The translations under genes and the position numbers were made by a program. 64,000 bases of DNA from Selenomonadaceae bacterium (GTDB taxonomy: Bacteria; Bacillota; Negativicutes; Selenomonadales; Selenomonadaceae), in the NCBI GenBank assembly GCA_017477125.1, contig JAFUXN010000076.1, positions 1 to 64,000 of the forward strand. The letters run 5' to 3'. Of this stretch, positions 1-6,926 are shown in pieces. Positions within the stretch are counted from its first letter, which is position 1, and the number at the start of each line of letters is the position of its first letter. The notes under the pieces were generated by a model. The model did not search any database and had not been told where the DNA came from. It saw nothing but the letters and a program-made list of their open reading frames with translations.

Positions 1-132
1 GACGACGGCGCCACCGTCACCAACATAGCGGTGCACACCGTGGTGACCACGTCCACGCCGATCGCCACTTTGTGGAACGACAACCAGGGCACTCCGGCGG
101 CAAGTCCCGACGAGGAAGGTCCTTCCGATTGA
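1..132 (+). CDS. C-terminal end of a phage structural protein (partial)
   Basis: An open frame enters from the left edge and ends in TGA at 130-132. The 43 visible residues are rich in Thr, Val, Asp and Pro, ending in a short acidic tail, with no recognisable domain. It precedes fibre-like and lysis genes on the same strand, so it is probably the end of a tail-fibre or baseplate protein. The start lies outside the window and the function cannot be fixed from this fragment. Confidence 0.5.
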   Translation, partial: DDGATVTNIAVHTVVTTSTPIATLWNDNQGTPAASPDEEGPSD

Positions 133-144
133 TCTTTTAATACA

Positions 145-187
145 GACCGCCCCGAGCTTGCGGAAGGCTTGTTTGGGGCGGTCATTT
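145..187 (+). terminator. Hairpin between fibre-like gene and YvrJ-like gene
   Basis: A perfect 9-bp stem, GACCGCCCC (145-153) with GGGGCGGTC (175-183), is followed by a short T run. The 21-nt loop and weak T run suggest a partial terminator or processing hairpin. Confidence 0.4.
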
Positions 188-205
188 GATAAGGAGGTGA
201 GCGGC

Positions 206-403
206 GTGGAAGAGATGCTGTTTCGGACGGTGGCGGACTTCGGCGTGCCGACCGTGATATGTTTCTTTCTGTTGTTCAAGGGCACTAAATCAATGGACGC
301 ATTGACGGCGTCGATCAACGAGCTGATACGCTCGAATGCTCGAGTTGAGCAATCGCTTGCTCGTCTCGAGAGCGTCATCATCAATCATTACGATAGGAAG
401 TGA
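206..403 (+). CDS. YvrJ-like / holin-like small membrane protein
   Basis: A 65-residue protein. GTG at 206 is chosen because AAGGAGGTGA at 191-200 is well placed. One hydrophobic segment (about residues 9-24, FGVPTVICFFLLF) is followed by an amphipathic, probably coiled-coil tail with SINELIRSN. This layout matches small phage membrane proteins of the YvrJ type that sit in the lysis module. It lies between fibre genes and a GH25 endolysin, so a holin or holin-accessory role is plausible. It has one clear membrane segment rather than the two or three of classical holins, so the holin role is inference. Confidence 0.6.
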   Translation: MEEMLFRTVADFGVPTVICFFLLFKGTKSMDALTASINELIRSNARVEQSLARLESVIINHYDRK

Positions 404-408
404 GCATT

Positions 409-936
409 GTGGATTTCAATATGATTCAAGCATTGGATTCGACCACCACGGTGAGCGGGGCGCCGGGACTGTTCTACCCGCTCGACAAGGCTAAACTCGA
501 GCGTCTCTGGCACCGCGTGTTGGAGATGTCCGATGTGTTGTACGATCTGACGGAAGCGATGTTGCGGATCGAGGCGTTGGAGGAAGCGACGGGCGATCTT
601 GCCGACATTCGAGCGAACATTGAAGGGCTGCAGACCGAGGCGTTGTCTCTCCGCGGCGATCTCGATGAGAGTAACGCCAGATTTGAAGACTTCTCGAGCG
701 ACACGGGGTTGCGTTTCTCGGCGTTCGAGAGCACCTTTGAGGACGTTGAGGGCAGGCTCGACACCATGGCGGACAATCAGCTTGACTATGTGCGCAACAT
801 CGCGTATGCTACGGATACGGGCGTGTTGCACTTCTTCAACGGCGTGGGAGCGGATGTATTTACGATAGGAGGAGCGACGTACGAGACGGTTGCGGCAGAC
901 GACGGTGACAGTGATTCGGACGGTGATACGCCGTGA
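409..936 (+). CDS. Coiled-coil fibre or neck-type phage protein
   Basis: GTG at 409 sits 8 nt after AGGAAG; GTG at 400 overlaps the previous stop but is less well spaced. The 175-residue product has a long helical middle (about 20-125) with heptad-like Leu/Ile/Ala spacing, then a Gly-rich end and an acidic tail of Asp/Ser repeats. It resembles trimeric shafts of tail or head fibres. It overlaps the next gene, which carries fibre motifs, by 4 nt, suggesting coupled translation. No enzyme domain is seen. Confidence 0.5.
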   Translation: MDFNMIQALDSTTTVSGAPGLFYPLDKAKLERLWHRVLEMSDVLYDLTEAMLRIEALEEATGDLADIRANIEGLQTEALSLRGDLDESNARFEDFSSDTGLRFSAFESTFEDVEGRLDTMADNQLDYVRNIAYATDTGVLHFFNGVGADVFTIGGATYETVAADDGDSDSDGDTP

Positions 937-1310
937 GCGGCAAGTCGGGCTTGATGAGCTCGGCTGACAAGAAGAAGCTCGATGAGTTCAGCGCGGTGTC
1001 GAATGAGAGCGGCAAGTTCATGGGAGCCGATGGGAAATGGGCGACGCCGAAGGACGACGACAGTTGGGCTCTCGAGCACTTGACGGTGGAAGGCGGAGCG
1101 AACGGGCTTGATGTGAAACGGTCGTCGGGAGCGGTCGAATTCACGATCCCGTTCGTGTCGACCACGGGCGCGGGGGTAATGTCTGCCGCCGACAAGATCA
1201 AGCTCAACGGAGCGGCGACGGTCGGACACAAGCACAGCGGCTATGCGACGTTAACGTTCACAACCGTCAGCACCGACACTTGCGCCATTGCAATCAACAG
1301 AGTGGAGTGA
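933..1310 (+). CDS. Fibre protein with two M-S-x-A-D-K-x-K-L motifs
   Basis: A 125-residue protein whose GTG start overlaps the upstream stop. Two copies of a known fibre motif are visible: GLMSSADKKKLDEF near residue 6 and GVMSAADKIKLNG near residue 80, each beside a beta-type segment. This motif is widespread in tail and head fibres of Gram-positive phages. The short length suggests a fibre tip or head-fibre subunit. The 3' end is followed after 5 nt by the cystatin-like gene. Confidence 0.6.
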   Translation: MSGKSGLMSSADKKKLDEFSAVSNESGKFMGADGKWATPKDDDSWALEHLTVEGGANGLDVKRSSGAVEFTIPFVSTTGAGVMSAADKIKLNGAATVGHKHSGYATLTFTTVSTDTCAIAINRVE

Positions 1311-1315
1311 TAAAA

Positions 1316-1588
1316 ATGTTGGGATCGATAGAAGTACTTGAGCAGAAGGAATTGACAGTGATGCCGCAGTCTGCGGCGAATGCGTGGGGCGTGGCGATGA
1401 ACAGCCTGGTGGGAGCGAATTATAAGCCGATGGCGTACGTTGGGACGCAGATCGTCAAGGGCGTCAATCACGTGTTCCTGGCAGAGCAGACGATGATGAC
1501 GGTGCATTTCGACCGCCACATCGTCATCGTGACGATCAACGAGTTCGATGGCAAATACTGCCTGGTCGACATCGAGCGGGTGATATGA
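1316..1588 (+). CDS. Small phage protein resembling a cystatin/stefin fold
   Basis: A 90-residue protein from ATG 1316, after the GTGGAGTGA of the preceding gene's end. Its layout is a helix with a conserved-looking Asn (about residues 18-35), a strand, the segment QIVKGVNHVFLAEQ (about 45-58), and then Val/Ile-rich strands ending IVIVTINEF. The QIVKGVNH stretch closely matches the papain-inhibitor loop of cystatins (QVVAG followed by TNY). It lies between fibre and endolysin genes and overlaps the endolysin start. Possible roles are inhibition of a host or predator cysteine protease, or structural reuse of the fold; neither can be decided here. Confidence 0.5.
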   Translation: MLGSIEVLEQKELTVMPQSAANAWGVAMNSLVGANYKPMAYVGTQIVKGVNHVFLAEQTMMTVHFDRHIVIVTINEFDGKYCLVDIERVI

Positions 1589-2145
1589 TGAAGGGCGTAG
1601 ACGTGTCCTGGTACAATAAGAACGTGGATTGGGCAGGGTTGCGATCGGCGGGCATCGAGTTTGCGATCGTCCGAACGGGAGCGGGCTTGTCAATCCGAGA
1701 CGACTTCGCGTCGACGGTGGGCGCCGCCAAGAAGGCAGGCATGCTCGTCGGGGCATATCATTACTCGTATGCGCTGACTCCGTCGCGAGCGGCGCAGGAA
1801 GCGGTGTACTGCCGCCGTATCATCGACGACGCGGGCTTTATGCTGGAACTGCCGGTGTTCTTCGACATGGAGGACGCGGACGGATACAAGGAGCGGCATG
1901 GATTTCGGTTCAACCGCCGGAACGTGACGGCGATATGCAAGGCGTTCCTCGACACGATCGGATTGAACGCGGGAGTCTATGCGTCGTACAGCTGGTTGAC
2001 GGATTGGATCGACTGGCAGAGTCTGGGCTGTCCGATCTGGAATGCGCAGTGGGGTCCACGCGACGATATCAAAGGGTACCTGTGGCAGTTCACGGACAAT
2101 CTGCACATAGGCGGGTGCGTGTTCGACGGGAACATCATGCACTGA
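1585..2145 (+). CDS. GH25 lysozyme endolysin
   Basis: A 186-residue muramidase domain with no obvious separate cell-wall-binding domain. The GH25 marks are all visible: GVDVSWYN near the N-terminus, FAIVRTG, GAYHYSYA and the acidic FFDMEDADG, which supply the catalytic Asp/Glu residues. It hydrolyses the MurNAc-GlcNAc bond of peptidoglycan at lysis. There is no signal peptide, so export would need a holin. Two consecutive ATG codons overlap the upstream stop. It ends the late transcript, with a strong terminator 10 nt beyond. Confidence 0.9.
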   Translation: MMKGVDVSWYNKNVDWAGLRSAGIEFAIVRTGAGLSIRDDFASTVGAAKKAGMLVGAYHYSYALTPSRAAQEAVYCRRIIDDAGFMLELPVFFDMEDADGYKERHGFRFNRRNVTAICKAFLDTIGLNAGVYASYSWLTDWIDWQSLGCPIWNAQWGPRDDIKGYLWQFTDNLHIGGCVFDGNIMH

Positions 2146-2154
2146 AATTAAAAG

Positions 2155-2185
2155 AGCCTCCGACGCGGGAGGCTTATTTTTTTTT
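2155..2185 (+). terminator. Terminator after endolysin
   Basis: GCCTCC (2155-2160) pairs with GGAGGC (2168-2173) and is followed by a run of about ten T residues. It closes the phage late transcript. Confidence 0.85.
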
Positions 2186-2194
2186 GCTCGAAAG

Positions 2195-2223
2195 TTGACG
2201 GTAACCGACAATGCAGATATAAT
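2195..2223 (+). promoter_or_regulatory. Sigma70-type promoter for 2249-2707 operon
   Basis: TTGACG (2195-2200), a 17-bp spacer and TATAAT (2218-2223) lie just past the endolysin terminator, so the small genes that follow can be expressed independently of the late genes. Confidence 0.75.
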
Positions 2224-2248
2224 CTATGCAGAAAGGGGGTTGAACGTG

Positions 2249-2356
2249 ATGGACAACATCAGGGACGTGGTCGACACGATCGCGACGGTCGGCGGCAAAC
2301 TTCGACCGGCGAAGGGTTTGATAGCGGTCAAGCCCTTCGTTTTGGAGCGATGTTAG
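2249..2356 (+). CDS. 35-residue hypothetical peptide
   Basis: AAAGGGGG (about 2232-2239) precedes in-frame GTG 2246 and ATG 2249; the peptide begins MDNIRDVVDTIATVGGK and ends in TAG. It is the first gene of a short operon with its own promoter and overlaps the next frame by 7 nt. No homology can be recognised. The clean promoter and binding site support translation. Confidence 0.45.
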   Translation: MDNIRDVVDTIATVGGKLRPAKGLIAVKPFVLERC

Positions 2357-2565
2357 TGTATCACGTGAGAACTATGAAAGCAATCATCTTCTGGACGATC
2401 GCGGTGTTACTGGTGTTCGTCAGCCGTTTCGATCGGATCGATTGGATGTCGGCGCTTATGGGCGCGGCGCTTATGTCGCTGGCAGGAGGCTGGGCGGCGA
2501 AACTGCTTGTCAGGAGGTTGAGCAATGAAGGAAGAAGGCGAGTGGCTGCGCGTCGCGAAAGCTGA
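2350..2565 (+). CDS. Small membrane protein, two hydrophobic segments
   Basis: A 71-residue product from ATG 2350, or 63 residues from ATG 2374. Two hydrophobic stretches (IIFWTIAVLLVFV and MSALMGAALMSLAGGWAA) are followed by an Arg-rich tail, giving a hairpin membrane topology. It is translationally linked to its neighbours by overlaps on both sides. In this post-lysis position it could be a second holin, an antiholin or a superinfection-exclusion protein; the sequence does not say which. Confidence 0.5.
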   Translation: MLVYHVRTMKAIIFWTIAVLLVFVSRFDRIDWMSALMGAALMSLAGGWAAKLLVRRLSNEGRRRVAARRES

Positions 2566-2707
2566 GGCGGGCTTGAGCGTGAAGGCGTTGGCAGATTTAT
2601 TGGGAGCGCCTTACAAGACGGTGCAAGCGTGGAACGACGGGTCGCGCGTGCCGCCGGCGTGGCTGCAGAGATTGATCATCGCGGAGATCGAGAGGTCGAG
2701 GCGGTGA
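2525..2707 (+). CDS. Short HTH-like protein
   Basis: A 60-residue protein with CAGGAGG upstream. Residues 8-45 read as a helix-turn-helix of XRE type (AEAGLSVKALADLLG, then YKTVQAWNDGSR). It resembles the C-terminal HTH of the HicB protein at 15938-16381 (similar PYRTAQEWNSGRIRPPRW), so it may be a stand-alone relative. It ends the small operon and a terminator follows at once. Confidence 0.6.
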   Translation: MKEEGEWLRVAKAEAGLSVKALADLLGAPYKTVQAWNDGSRVPPAWLQRLIIAEIERSRR

Positions 2708-2715
2708 TCGGCGCG

Positions 2716-2742
2716 GGGAGGTTGGCAACAGCCTCCCTTTTT
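2716..2742 (+). terminator. Terminator with GCAA tetraloop
   Basis: A 9-bp stem (2716-2724 with 2729-2737, one G-T pair) capped by GCAA and followed by five T residues. Confidence 0.85.
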
Positions 2743-2750
2743 GATATAAT
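2722..2750 (+). promoter_or_regulatory. Promoter overlapping the terminator hairpin
   Basis: TTGGCA (2722-2727), 17 bp, TATAAT (2745-2750). The -35 box is inside the preceding terminator stem, a compact end-and-restart arrangement. Confidence 0.6.
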
Positions 2751-2768
2751 GATGCGGAGGTGAGAGCG

Positions 2769-2972
2769 ATGAAGATCAGTCCGAATGAGCTGTTGGCAGG
2801 AGATGGAAGCCGATCGGCGGGCGCGGGTCAGCGGGTTGCGTCCGAGGCAGGCGTTCAAGTGCAAAATCCATCATTGACGGGCTTTGCAGAATGCGAAGGC
2901 GTGAGCCGTCAAGGGCACGAACATCGAACTGAAGAATTGATGAGCACGGTTGCGACAGAGTTTCCAAGATGA
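2769..2972 (+). CDS. Doubtful 67-residue frame, possibly a gene remnant
   Basis: ATG 2769 has GGAGGTGAG at a good distance and a promoter upstream, so initiation looks real. The product (starting MKISPNELLAGDGSR) then becomes compositionally odd, with many Gly, Ser, Arg and Glu and no pattern of structure. The other frames here are short and closed. It is either a decayed gene or a short peptide. The stretch from 2973 to 3196 holds only the 28-bp repeat pair and no further gene that I can see. Confidence 0.3.
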   Translation: MKISPNELLAGDGSRSAGAGQRVASEAGVQVQNPSLTGFAECEGVSRQGHEHRTEELMSTVATEFPR

Positions 2973-3067
2973 AGGATTGGCAGAATGCGGGGAACCTGAT
3001 GCCGATCCAATGAGACGTCGGAGTGTCCTTTTCGAAACTCTGAATGGCGCTCTGCAGATGTCCGCTG

Positions 3068-3123
3068 TGGAGCATGTTATGAAACAGAGAGAAATTGGAG
3101 CATGTTCTGAAACAGAGAGAAAT
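3068..3123 (+). repeat. Tandem pair of 28-bp repeats
   Basis: Two adjacent 28-bp units (3068-3095 and 3096-3123) differ at one position. Each starts TGGAGCATGTT and ends ACAGAGAGAAAT. They lie in the gap between the late-end segment and the HicB gene, near the junction of the two prophage segments. Confidence 0.85.
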
Positions 3124-3196
3124 CCTTCATGATGCGTCCTCCGGGGCATTTTTTTTATGCGTTGAGAGCCTGCTGATGGGCGAGAGCGTTGCAGGC

Positions 3197-3427
3197 TCAT
3201 GCAATGGCGAAATTCAGCTCGATACGCTTGTCGGCAACCTTACCCACTTGCTCGCAGAACGCTATGTAATCATCTACCGCCGCTCGAAACTCATCTTCCG
3301 CTCCGGCGGCGCTCGTACTCTCGAACGTTACCAAATCGCTTATTCCTTCTATCTTGCCGAACCACACCGCCGCGTCCTCATCGTAGCCGATGTTCGTCTC
3401 GTATCCTTTATATCTCAAAGCATTCAT
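3197..3427 (-). CDS. hicB: HicB-type antitoxin
   Basis: A 76-residue protein with GAGGAG upstream. It has the HicB fold pattern: an N-terminal Tyr-containing strand (YKGYETNIGYDEDAAVWFGKI), the GI-DLVTFES stretch, then a helix with EFRAAVDDYIAFCE. The HicA-like toxin gene precedes it in the same direction with a 12-bp gap, the usual hicA-hicB order. The antitoxin blocks the HicA mRNA-cleaving toxin and normally represses the operon. A separate C-terminal DNA-binding domain is short or missing. It sits beside the phage repressor. Confidence 0.8.
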   Translation of the reverse strand: MNALRYKGYETNIGYDEDAAVWFGKIEGISDLVTFESTSAAGAEDEFRAAVDDYIAFCEQVGKVADKRIELNFAIA

Positions 3428-3439
3428 TTCCTACACTCC

Positions 3440-3700
3440 TCACAAATCGCCTTTCAGCGTCAAATGCTCCGCCAATGCCTTCACCGCCGCCACATTCATC
3501 TCATTGCCGGGGTGGGGCTTATGCAGCAAGATGATATCGTTATCGGAAGGGCGGAAGAAACCGACGCGCGAGCCCGAAGTTTTACCTTTCGAACGCTCCT
3601 CGTAACCGAGATGTCCGAGCAAGGTTTTCGCCTCCGAATAAGTATAATCCTTGGGCGTCTGGCGCAACCGTTGCTTTGCCTTCTCCAAATTACTCATCAT
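3440..3700 (-). CDS. hicA: HicA-type mRNA interferase toxin
   Basis: ATG at 3700 (or 3697) follows GAGGTG; a GTG at 3706 lies inside the binding site. About 86 residues: an N-terminal helix (EKAKQRLRQTPKDYTYSEAK), then GHLGYEERSKGKTSGSRVGF, and a dsRBD-like core with HKPHPGNEM containing the histidine region, and a final helix (AAVKALAEHL). This is the longer HicA variant. It would cleave ribosome-bound mRNA when unopposed. It directly follows the repressor gene (8 nt), suggesting one leftward immunity transcript. Confidence 0.75.
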   Translation of the reverse strand: MMSNLEKAKQRLRQTPKDYTYSEAKTLLGHLGYEERSKGKTSGSRVGFFRPSDNDIILLHKPHPGNEMNVAAVKALAEHLTLKGDL

Positions 3701-3707
3701 CAACACC

Positions 3708-4034
3708 TCACGCGTGCGCGAGCTTGGGCGCCGCCAACCGATCGAGCATATAGAAGATGTGTTGCTTATCGGCGTCGTTTAACACGCGGTACAAGTTGAC
3801 CAGTTGCCGTTCCTTATCATCATAGGTTGAAGTTTGACCGTAATTGCCGAGGAGATAGTCGGTTGAGACGTTGAAGAAACGCGCCAACTCCTTCAACTCG
3901 TCGTCTCTCAAAGGACGGCTGCCGTTTTCAATTCTATTGAGCACACTCCTGTTGATGTTGACGGCGTTAGCCAATTCCGTTTGAGTCATGTCTTTAGTTT
4001 CGCGCAAAGCTCGTATTTTGTTAGACACCTTCAT
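3708..4034 (-). CDS. CI-like XRE-family prophage repressor
   Basis: ATG 4034 follows AGGGAGGTG; the GTG at 4043 lies inside that site. The 108-residue protein has an N-terminal HTH_3 domain (IRALRETKDMTQTELANAV, then RSVLNRIENGSRPLRDDELKELARFF), ending in FNVSTDYLLG and a short helical tail. It lacks a LexA-like cleavage domain, so induction may depend on an antirepressor, for which BRO- and ORF6N-type genes are present. It is divergent from a Cro-like gene across an operator region. Confidence 0.85.
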   Translation of the reverse strand: MKVSNKIRALRETKDMTQTELANAVNINRSVLNRIENGSRPLRDDELKELARFFNVSTDYLLGNYGQTSTYDDKERQLVNLYRVLNDADKQHIFYMLDRLAAPKLAHA

Positions 4035-4059
4035 TTCGAACACCTCCCTTTATATGTGC

Positions 4060-4191
4060 ATTATATCGTTTCTAAAACAGAAATAAAATAGTAGTTCTGA
4101 TAAAGCACATTTTTTTATTGACAGTTCTTAAATAGCACACTATAATAAGGGCGTGAGTGTTGAAATAGCACAGTCGTTGAAGGGAGGTGTA
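4060..4191 (+). promoter_or_regulatory. Immunity switch: divergent promoters and three operators
   Basis: Rightward promoter: TTGACA (4118-4123), 17 bp, TATAAT (4141-4146). Three 15-bp direct repeats, consensus GTTCTnAwAdAGCAC, lie at 4094-4108, 4124-4138 and 4157-4171 (the last is GTGTTGAAATAGCAC). The middle copy fills the -35/-10 spacer and the third covers the start region. A leftward -10 (TATAAT, 4065-4060) serves the repressor gene. The layout is that of a CI/Cro switch. Confidence 0.8.
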
Positions 4192-4194
4192 ATG

Positions 4195-4410
4195 ATGGAT
4201 CATCGATTCGATTTGGATTTCATCAAAAAACGTCGTGAACAATTAGGTCTGTCACGTGCCGAGGTCGCCACCGCTCTCGGTTTCACCAATACTTCTACTT
4301 ATTGGAAGTATGAAAATGGGACATACAAATTCAAGGCAGAGATGTTGCCCACACTGTCAAAGGCATTGCAATGCGATCCGCGGGATTTTTTTTGCCCTGA
4401 CCTGTGCTAA
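4195..4410 (+). CDS. Cro-like XRE-family regulator
   Basis: ATG 4195 (or 4192) follows AGGGAGGTG. The 71-residue protein is a single HTH: KKRREQLGLSRAEVATALGF, then STYWKYENGTYKFKAEMLPTLSKAL. It is the first gene of the rightward early operon and lies divergent from the CI-like repressor, sharing its operators, so a Cro role is likely. It ends just before the BRO-type gene. Confidence 0.75.
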   Translation: MDHRFDLDFIKKRREQLGLSRAEVATALGFTNTSTYWKYENGTYKFKAEMLPTLSKALQCDPRDFFCPDLC

Positions 4411-4457
4411 TATCGAACATAGCCGAGCACAGCTGCCCGTTAGAGAGGAGAGATGAA

Positions 4458-5303
4458 ATGAGTAAAGGGATCATTCAGGCGGAGGGCATGTCGTTCTTCT
4501 TCGATGAGAACGGCACCGCCCACTTCAAACTCGCCGACGTCGCCATCGGTTTCGGTTTCACCGAGACCAAAAACGGTAAACTGTATATCCGCTGGAGAAC
4601 AGTCAAAGAATATTTGAGGCAAATCGAACTTTCGCAGGAAGTTGCGAAAACCTATTCCGACGCGGAGCTCAAGCGCATGTACATTCCCGAGCACGTGTTC
4701 TACCGGCTGGGAATGAAGGCGAACAATCCCGCCGCCAACGCTCTGCAGGACAAGATCGCCACTGAAATCTTGCCCGCCATCCGCAAGCACGGATATTACA
4801 TCAGCCCTGCCGTCGCCGAAGACTACAAAATCCAAAAGGCAATCAGCCGCGACCAGTACCTCGGCGCCTACAAGCTCAACATGAGTTCGGTCAAGGCGCT
4901 CATCGATTACGCGGAGATCGAATTCGACACGCCGCGAGACGAGATCGATCCCGACTGGTACGCGAAGATCAACGGCGCCGTCAACACCGCGCTCAAGATC
5001 ATCAAGGGAGGGCGTCCCGACTGCCCGCCCGAGAAGGACATTCATATGAAGATACTCAACCGCGAGCTCCGCAAGCTCATCGACAAGGCAATCGCCGCCC
5101 ACGAAAAACCGTTCCTCACCATGCACCGCGTGATCGAGCACATCAAGGAATACGGGCGTCAGGCGGCGGCGGACGATGCACTTGAGGCGGCGGCGAACAA
5201 GCCCAAACTCGCAGCGGCGAAGGGCAAGCGCAAGAACTCGGGCGCCGATCGCAAGCTCGATCAGCCCAAGGTCTACACTTTCGATAACCACTACATTCAC
5301 TGA
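4458..5303 (+). CDS. BRO-N domain antirepressor-like protein
   Basis: ATG 4458 follows GAGGAGAGA; frames upstream to 4404 lack a binding site. 281 residues. The N-terminal 100 residues match the phage BRO/antirepressor pattern (FFFDENGTAHFKLADVAIG, KLYIRWRTVKEYL, IPEHVFYRLGMKANNPAA, ATEILPAIRKHGYYI). The C-terminal half is helical and Lys/Ala-rich. Such proteins antagonise CI repressors or act on DNA. The first early gene after cro is a common place for one. Confidence 0.8.
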   Translation: MSKGIIQAEGMSFFFDENGTAHFKLADVAIGFGFTETKNGKLYIRWRTVKEYLRQIELSQEVAKTYSDAELKRMYIPEHVFYRLGMKANNPAANALQDKIATEILPAIRKHGYYISPAVAEDYKIQKAISRDQYLGAYKLNMSSVKALIDYAEIEFDTPRDEIDPDWYAKINGAVNTALKIIKGGRPDCPPEKDIHMKILNRELRKLIDKAIAAHEKPFLTMHRVIEHIKEYGRQAAADDALEAAANKPKLAAAKGKRKNSGADRKLDQPKVYTFDNHYIH

Positions 5304-5319
5304 TAAGGAGAGGATCATC

Positions 5320-6411
5320 ATGACGAACCTGAAGAAACTGTTTGAGGAGTACCGCGAGCTGATTGGCAGTCGGAGCAAACTGCAGAAGGAGTGCCTGAAC
5401 CGTCTGGCGTGGGGCGACAAGGCGACGGTCGTTCAGATCGCCTACCGCGACGCTTACAACACCTGCGAGCGCGCCGTTGACTTCTGCCGCAACATCGTCT
5501 ACCACGCCGATGAGGACTGCAACATCAAGTTCGAAATCCGCGTCAAGGGCGATCCCAACGTGCGTCTCGGCGGCGGAAGGTATCCGTCTCAGTACTGGAC
5601 TAAGTTCCTCAGCCAGCCCGAATTCGATCACATGACGTTCAATCAGATCGACGAGTACCGCATCAGCCTGGACGAAACGCAGTATGCGGAGGTTATGATG
5701 TTGACGGTGCAGATCGCTCTCGATCGCATTCTCAAGGCACGCATCTTGAACAAGCTCGCCAACGATGAAACCTTCGCGGTCGCCGTTGAATTCGTCGGTT
5801 CCAAGCGGATCGAGTCGATTGAGTCCGTCGACTGCCTTGACGAGATCATCCGCTCCATGCGCAAGGTCGCCAGCCTCGACAACTTCAAATACATCGAGAT
5901 CATGCGGTTCAACGCCGAGCACTCGATCTGCTTTCGCACCCACACCAACGCAGACGCGGCGCGCCGCTCGTTCGAGGCGTATCTGGAGCTTGCGGCGGAT
6001 CTCGATCGGGAGGTTGAGGAGCGCTCGACCAGGGAGCTCCGTTCGGACATCATTGCGTTGGGGGTGAAGGTTGTCGATGAGCCGATCGTCGAATGCAAGC
6101 AATCGAAAGTGGATCCTAAGAAAGCTCGTCGCTGGCACTTCCGTAAACTGGCGGCTGACGAGCTTGCTAAGCGCTCTCTCGACGTGGAATTCATCAGCAG
6201 CGCCGACTTCGTCGACAACGACAAGCGCCGCTACGATCCCGACGAGTACGTTGACGAGATCGACCACAGCATCGAAGTGCAGCGGGCGGTCGAAGAGCTT
6301 GACGAGCGCGTGATGCTGGCGGATTTGGAGGCGGGCATCGAGCCGCAGTTCTCGTTCGACTTCTCCCGTCACGCCGACGTGCACGACATTCGGAGGAACG
6401 GCAACAAATGA
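5320..6411 (+). CDS. Phage early protein of unknown function, 363 residues
   Basis: ATG 5320 follows AAGGAGAGG; the longer open frame upstream overlaps the BRO gene and is ignored. The protein is largely alpha-helical and highly charged, with no recognisable catalytic motif. Segments that stand out: a helical N-terminus (KLFEEYRELIGSRSKLQK), a central region with Cys at several positions, and an acidic end rich in Asp/Glu with FSFDFSRHADV. It overlaps the next gene by 4 nt. It could be a DNA-binding or host-takeover protein; I do not recognise it. Confidence 0.6.
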   Translation: MTNLKKLFEEYRELIGSRSKLQKECLNRLAWGDKATVVQIAYRDAYNTCERAVDFCRNIVYHADEDCNIKFEIRVKGDPNVRLGGGRYPSQYWTKFLSQPEFDHMTFNQIDEYRISLDETQYAEVMMLTVQIALDRILKARILNKLANDETFAVAVEFVGSKRIESIESVDCLDEIIRSMRKVASLDNFKYIEIMRFNAEHSICFRTHTNADAARRSFEAYLELAADLDREVEERSTRELRSDIIALGVKVVDEPIVECKQSKVDPKKARRWHFRKLAADELAKRSLDVEFISSADFVDNDKRRYDPDEYVDEIDHSIEVQRAVEELDERVMLADLEAGIEPQFSFDFSRHADVHDIRRNGNK

Positions 6412-6926
6412 GCGATACGACGTTCGTAACACTTGCGTACGTCGAGCTTTACAGGGACATGGGTACCCTTCGTTGGAGGGGTACCCGCCTCCAATACTCG
6501 ATACGCAGTGCACTCAAAAACGCTCGGTACACCGCCGCCGAGAAAGACGCCTTCAAAACGATGTACAACGAGACGCGAGTGATGATGCAAGCGGCGCGGG
6601 CGGTGCAGACGATACTCGAAAACCTGTGGGAGACCGACGGCACGCCCGAGCGCAGTGCCGAATTCCAATACAGTCCGAACAACTGCGTTTCGTACACGTT
6701 GAAGCACATTGATACGACAGGGCTCCACGTTCAACACAGGAGAGATGCCTGCACCAATGACTATGTGTTCCTCAGGCAGAGGCATTTGCCCGAAGTGTTG
6801 AAGCGGTTTTCGGAGTTTGCCGCCAAACAATATCTGTCGCTGTCGAAGATGATAGATATACGTTGGGCGACGATTGAGAGGAAGGGAGAGGACGCATGCA
6901 CGAAGAGTACGTCATTGACGGCGTGA
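6408..6926 (+). CDS. Phage early hypothetical protein
   Basis: ATG 6408 overlaps the upstream TGA. 172 residues, basic and rich in Arg, Thr and aromatic residues, predicted mixed helix and strand. There is no motif I can name. It overlaps the following gene by 31 nt, which shows tight packing in the early operon. Confidence 0.55.
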   Translation: MSDTTFVTLAYVELYRDMGTLRWRGTRLQYSIRSALKNARYTAAEKDAFKTMYNETRVMMQAARAVQTILENLWETDGTPERSAEFQYSPNNCVSYTLKHIDTTGLHVQHRRDACTNDYVFLRQRHLPEVLKRFSEFAAKQYLSLSKMIDIRWATIERKGEDACTKSTSLTA

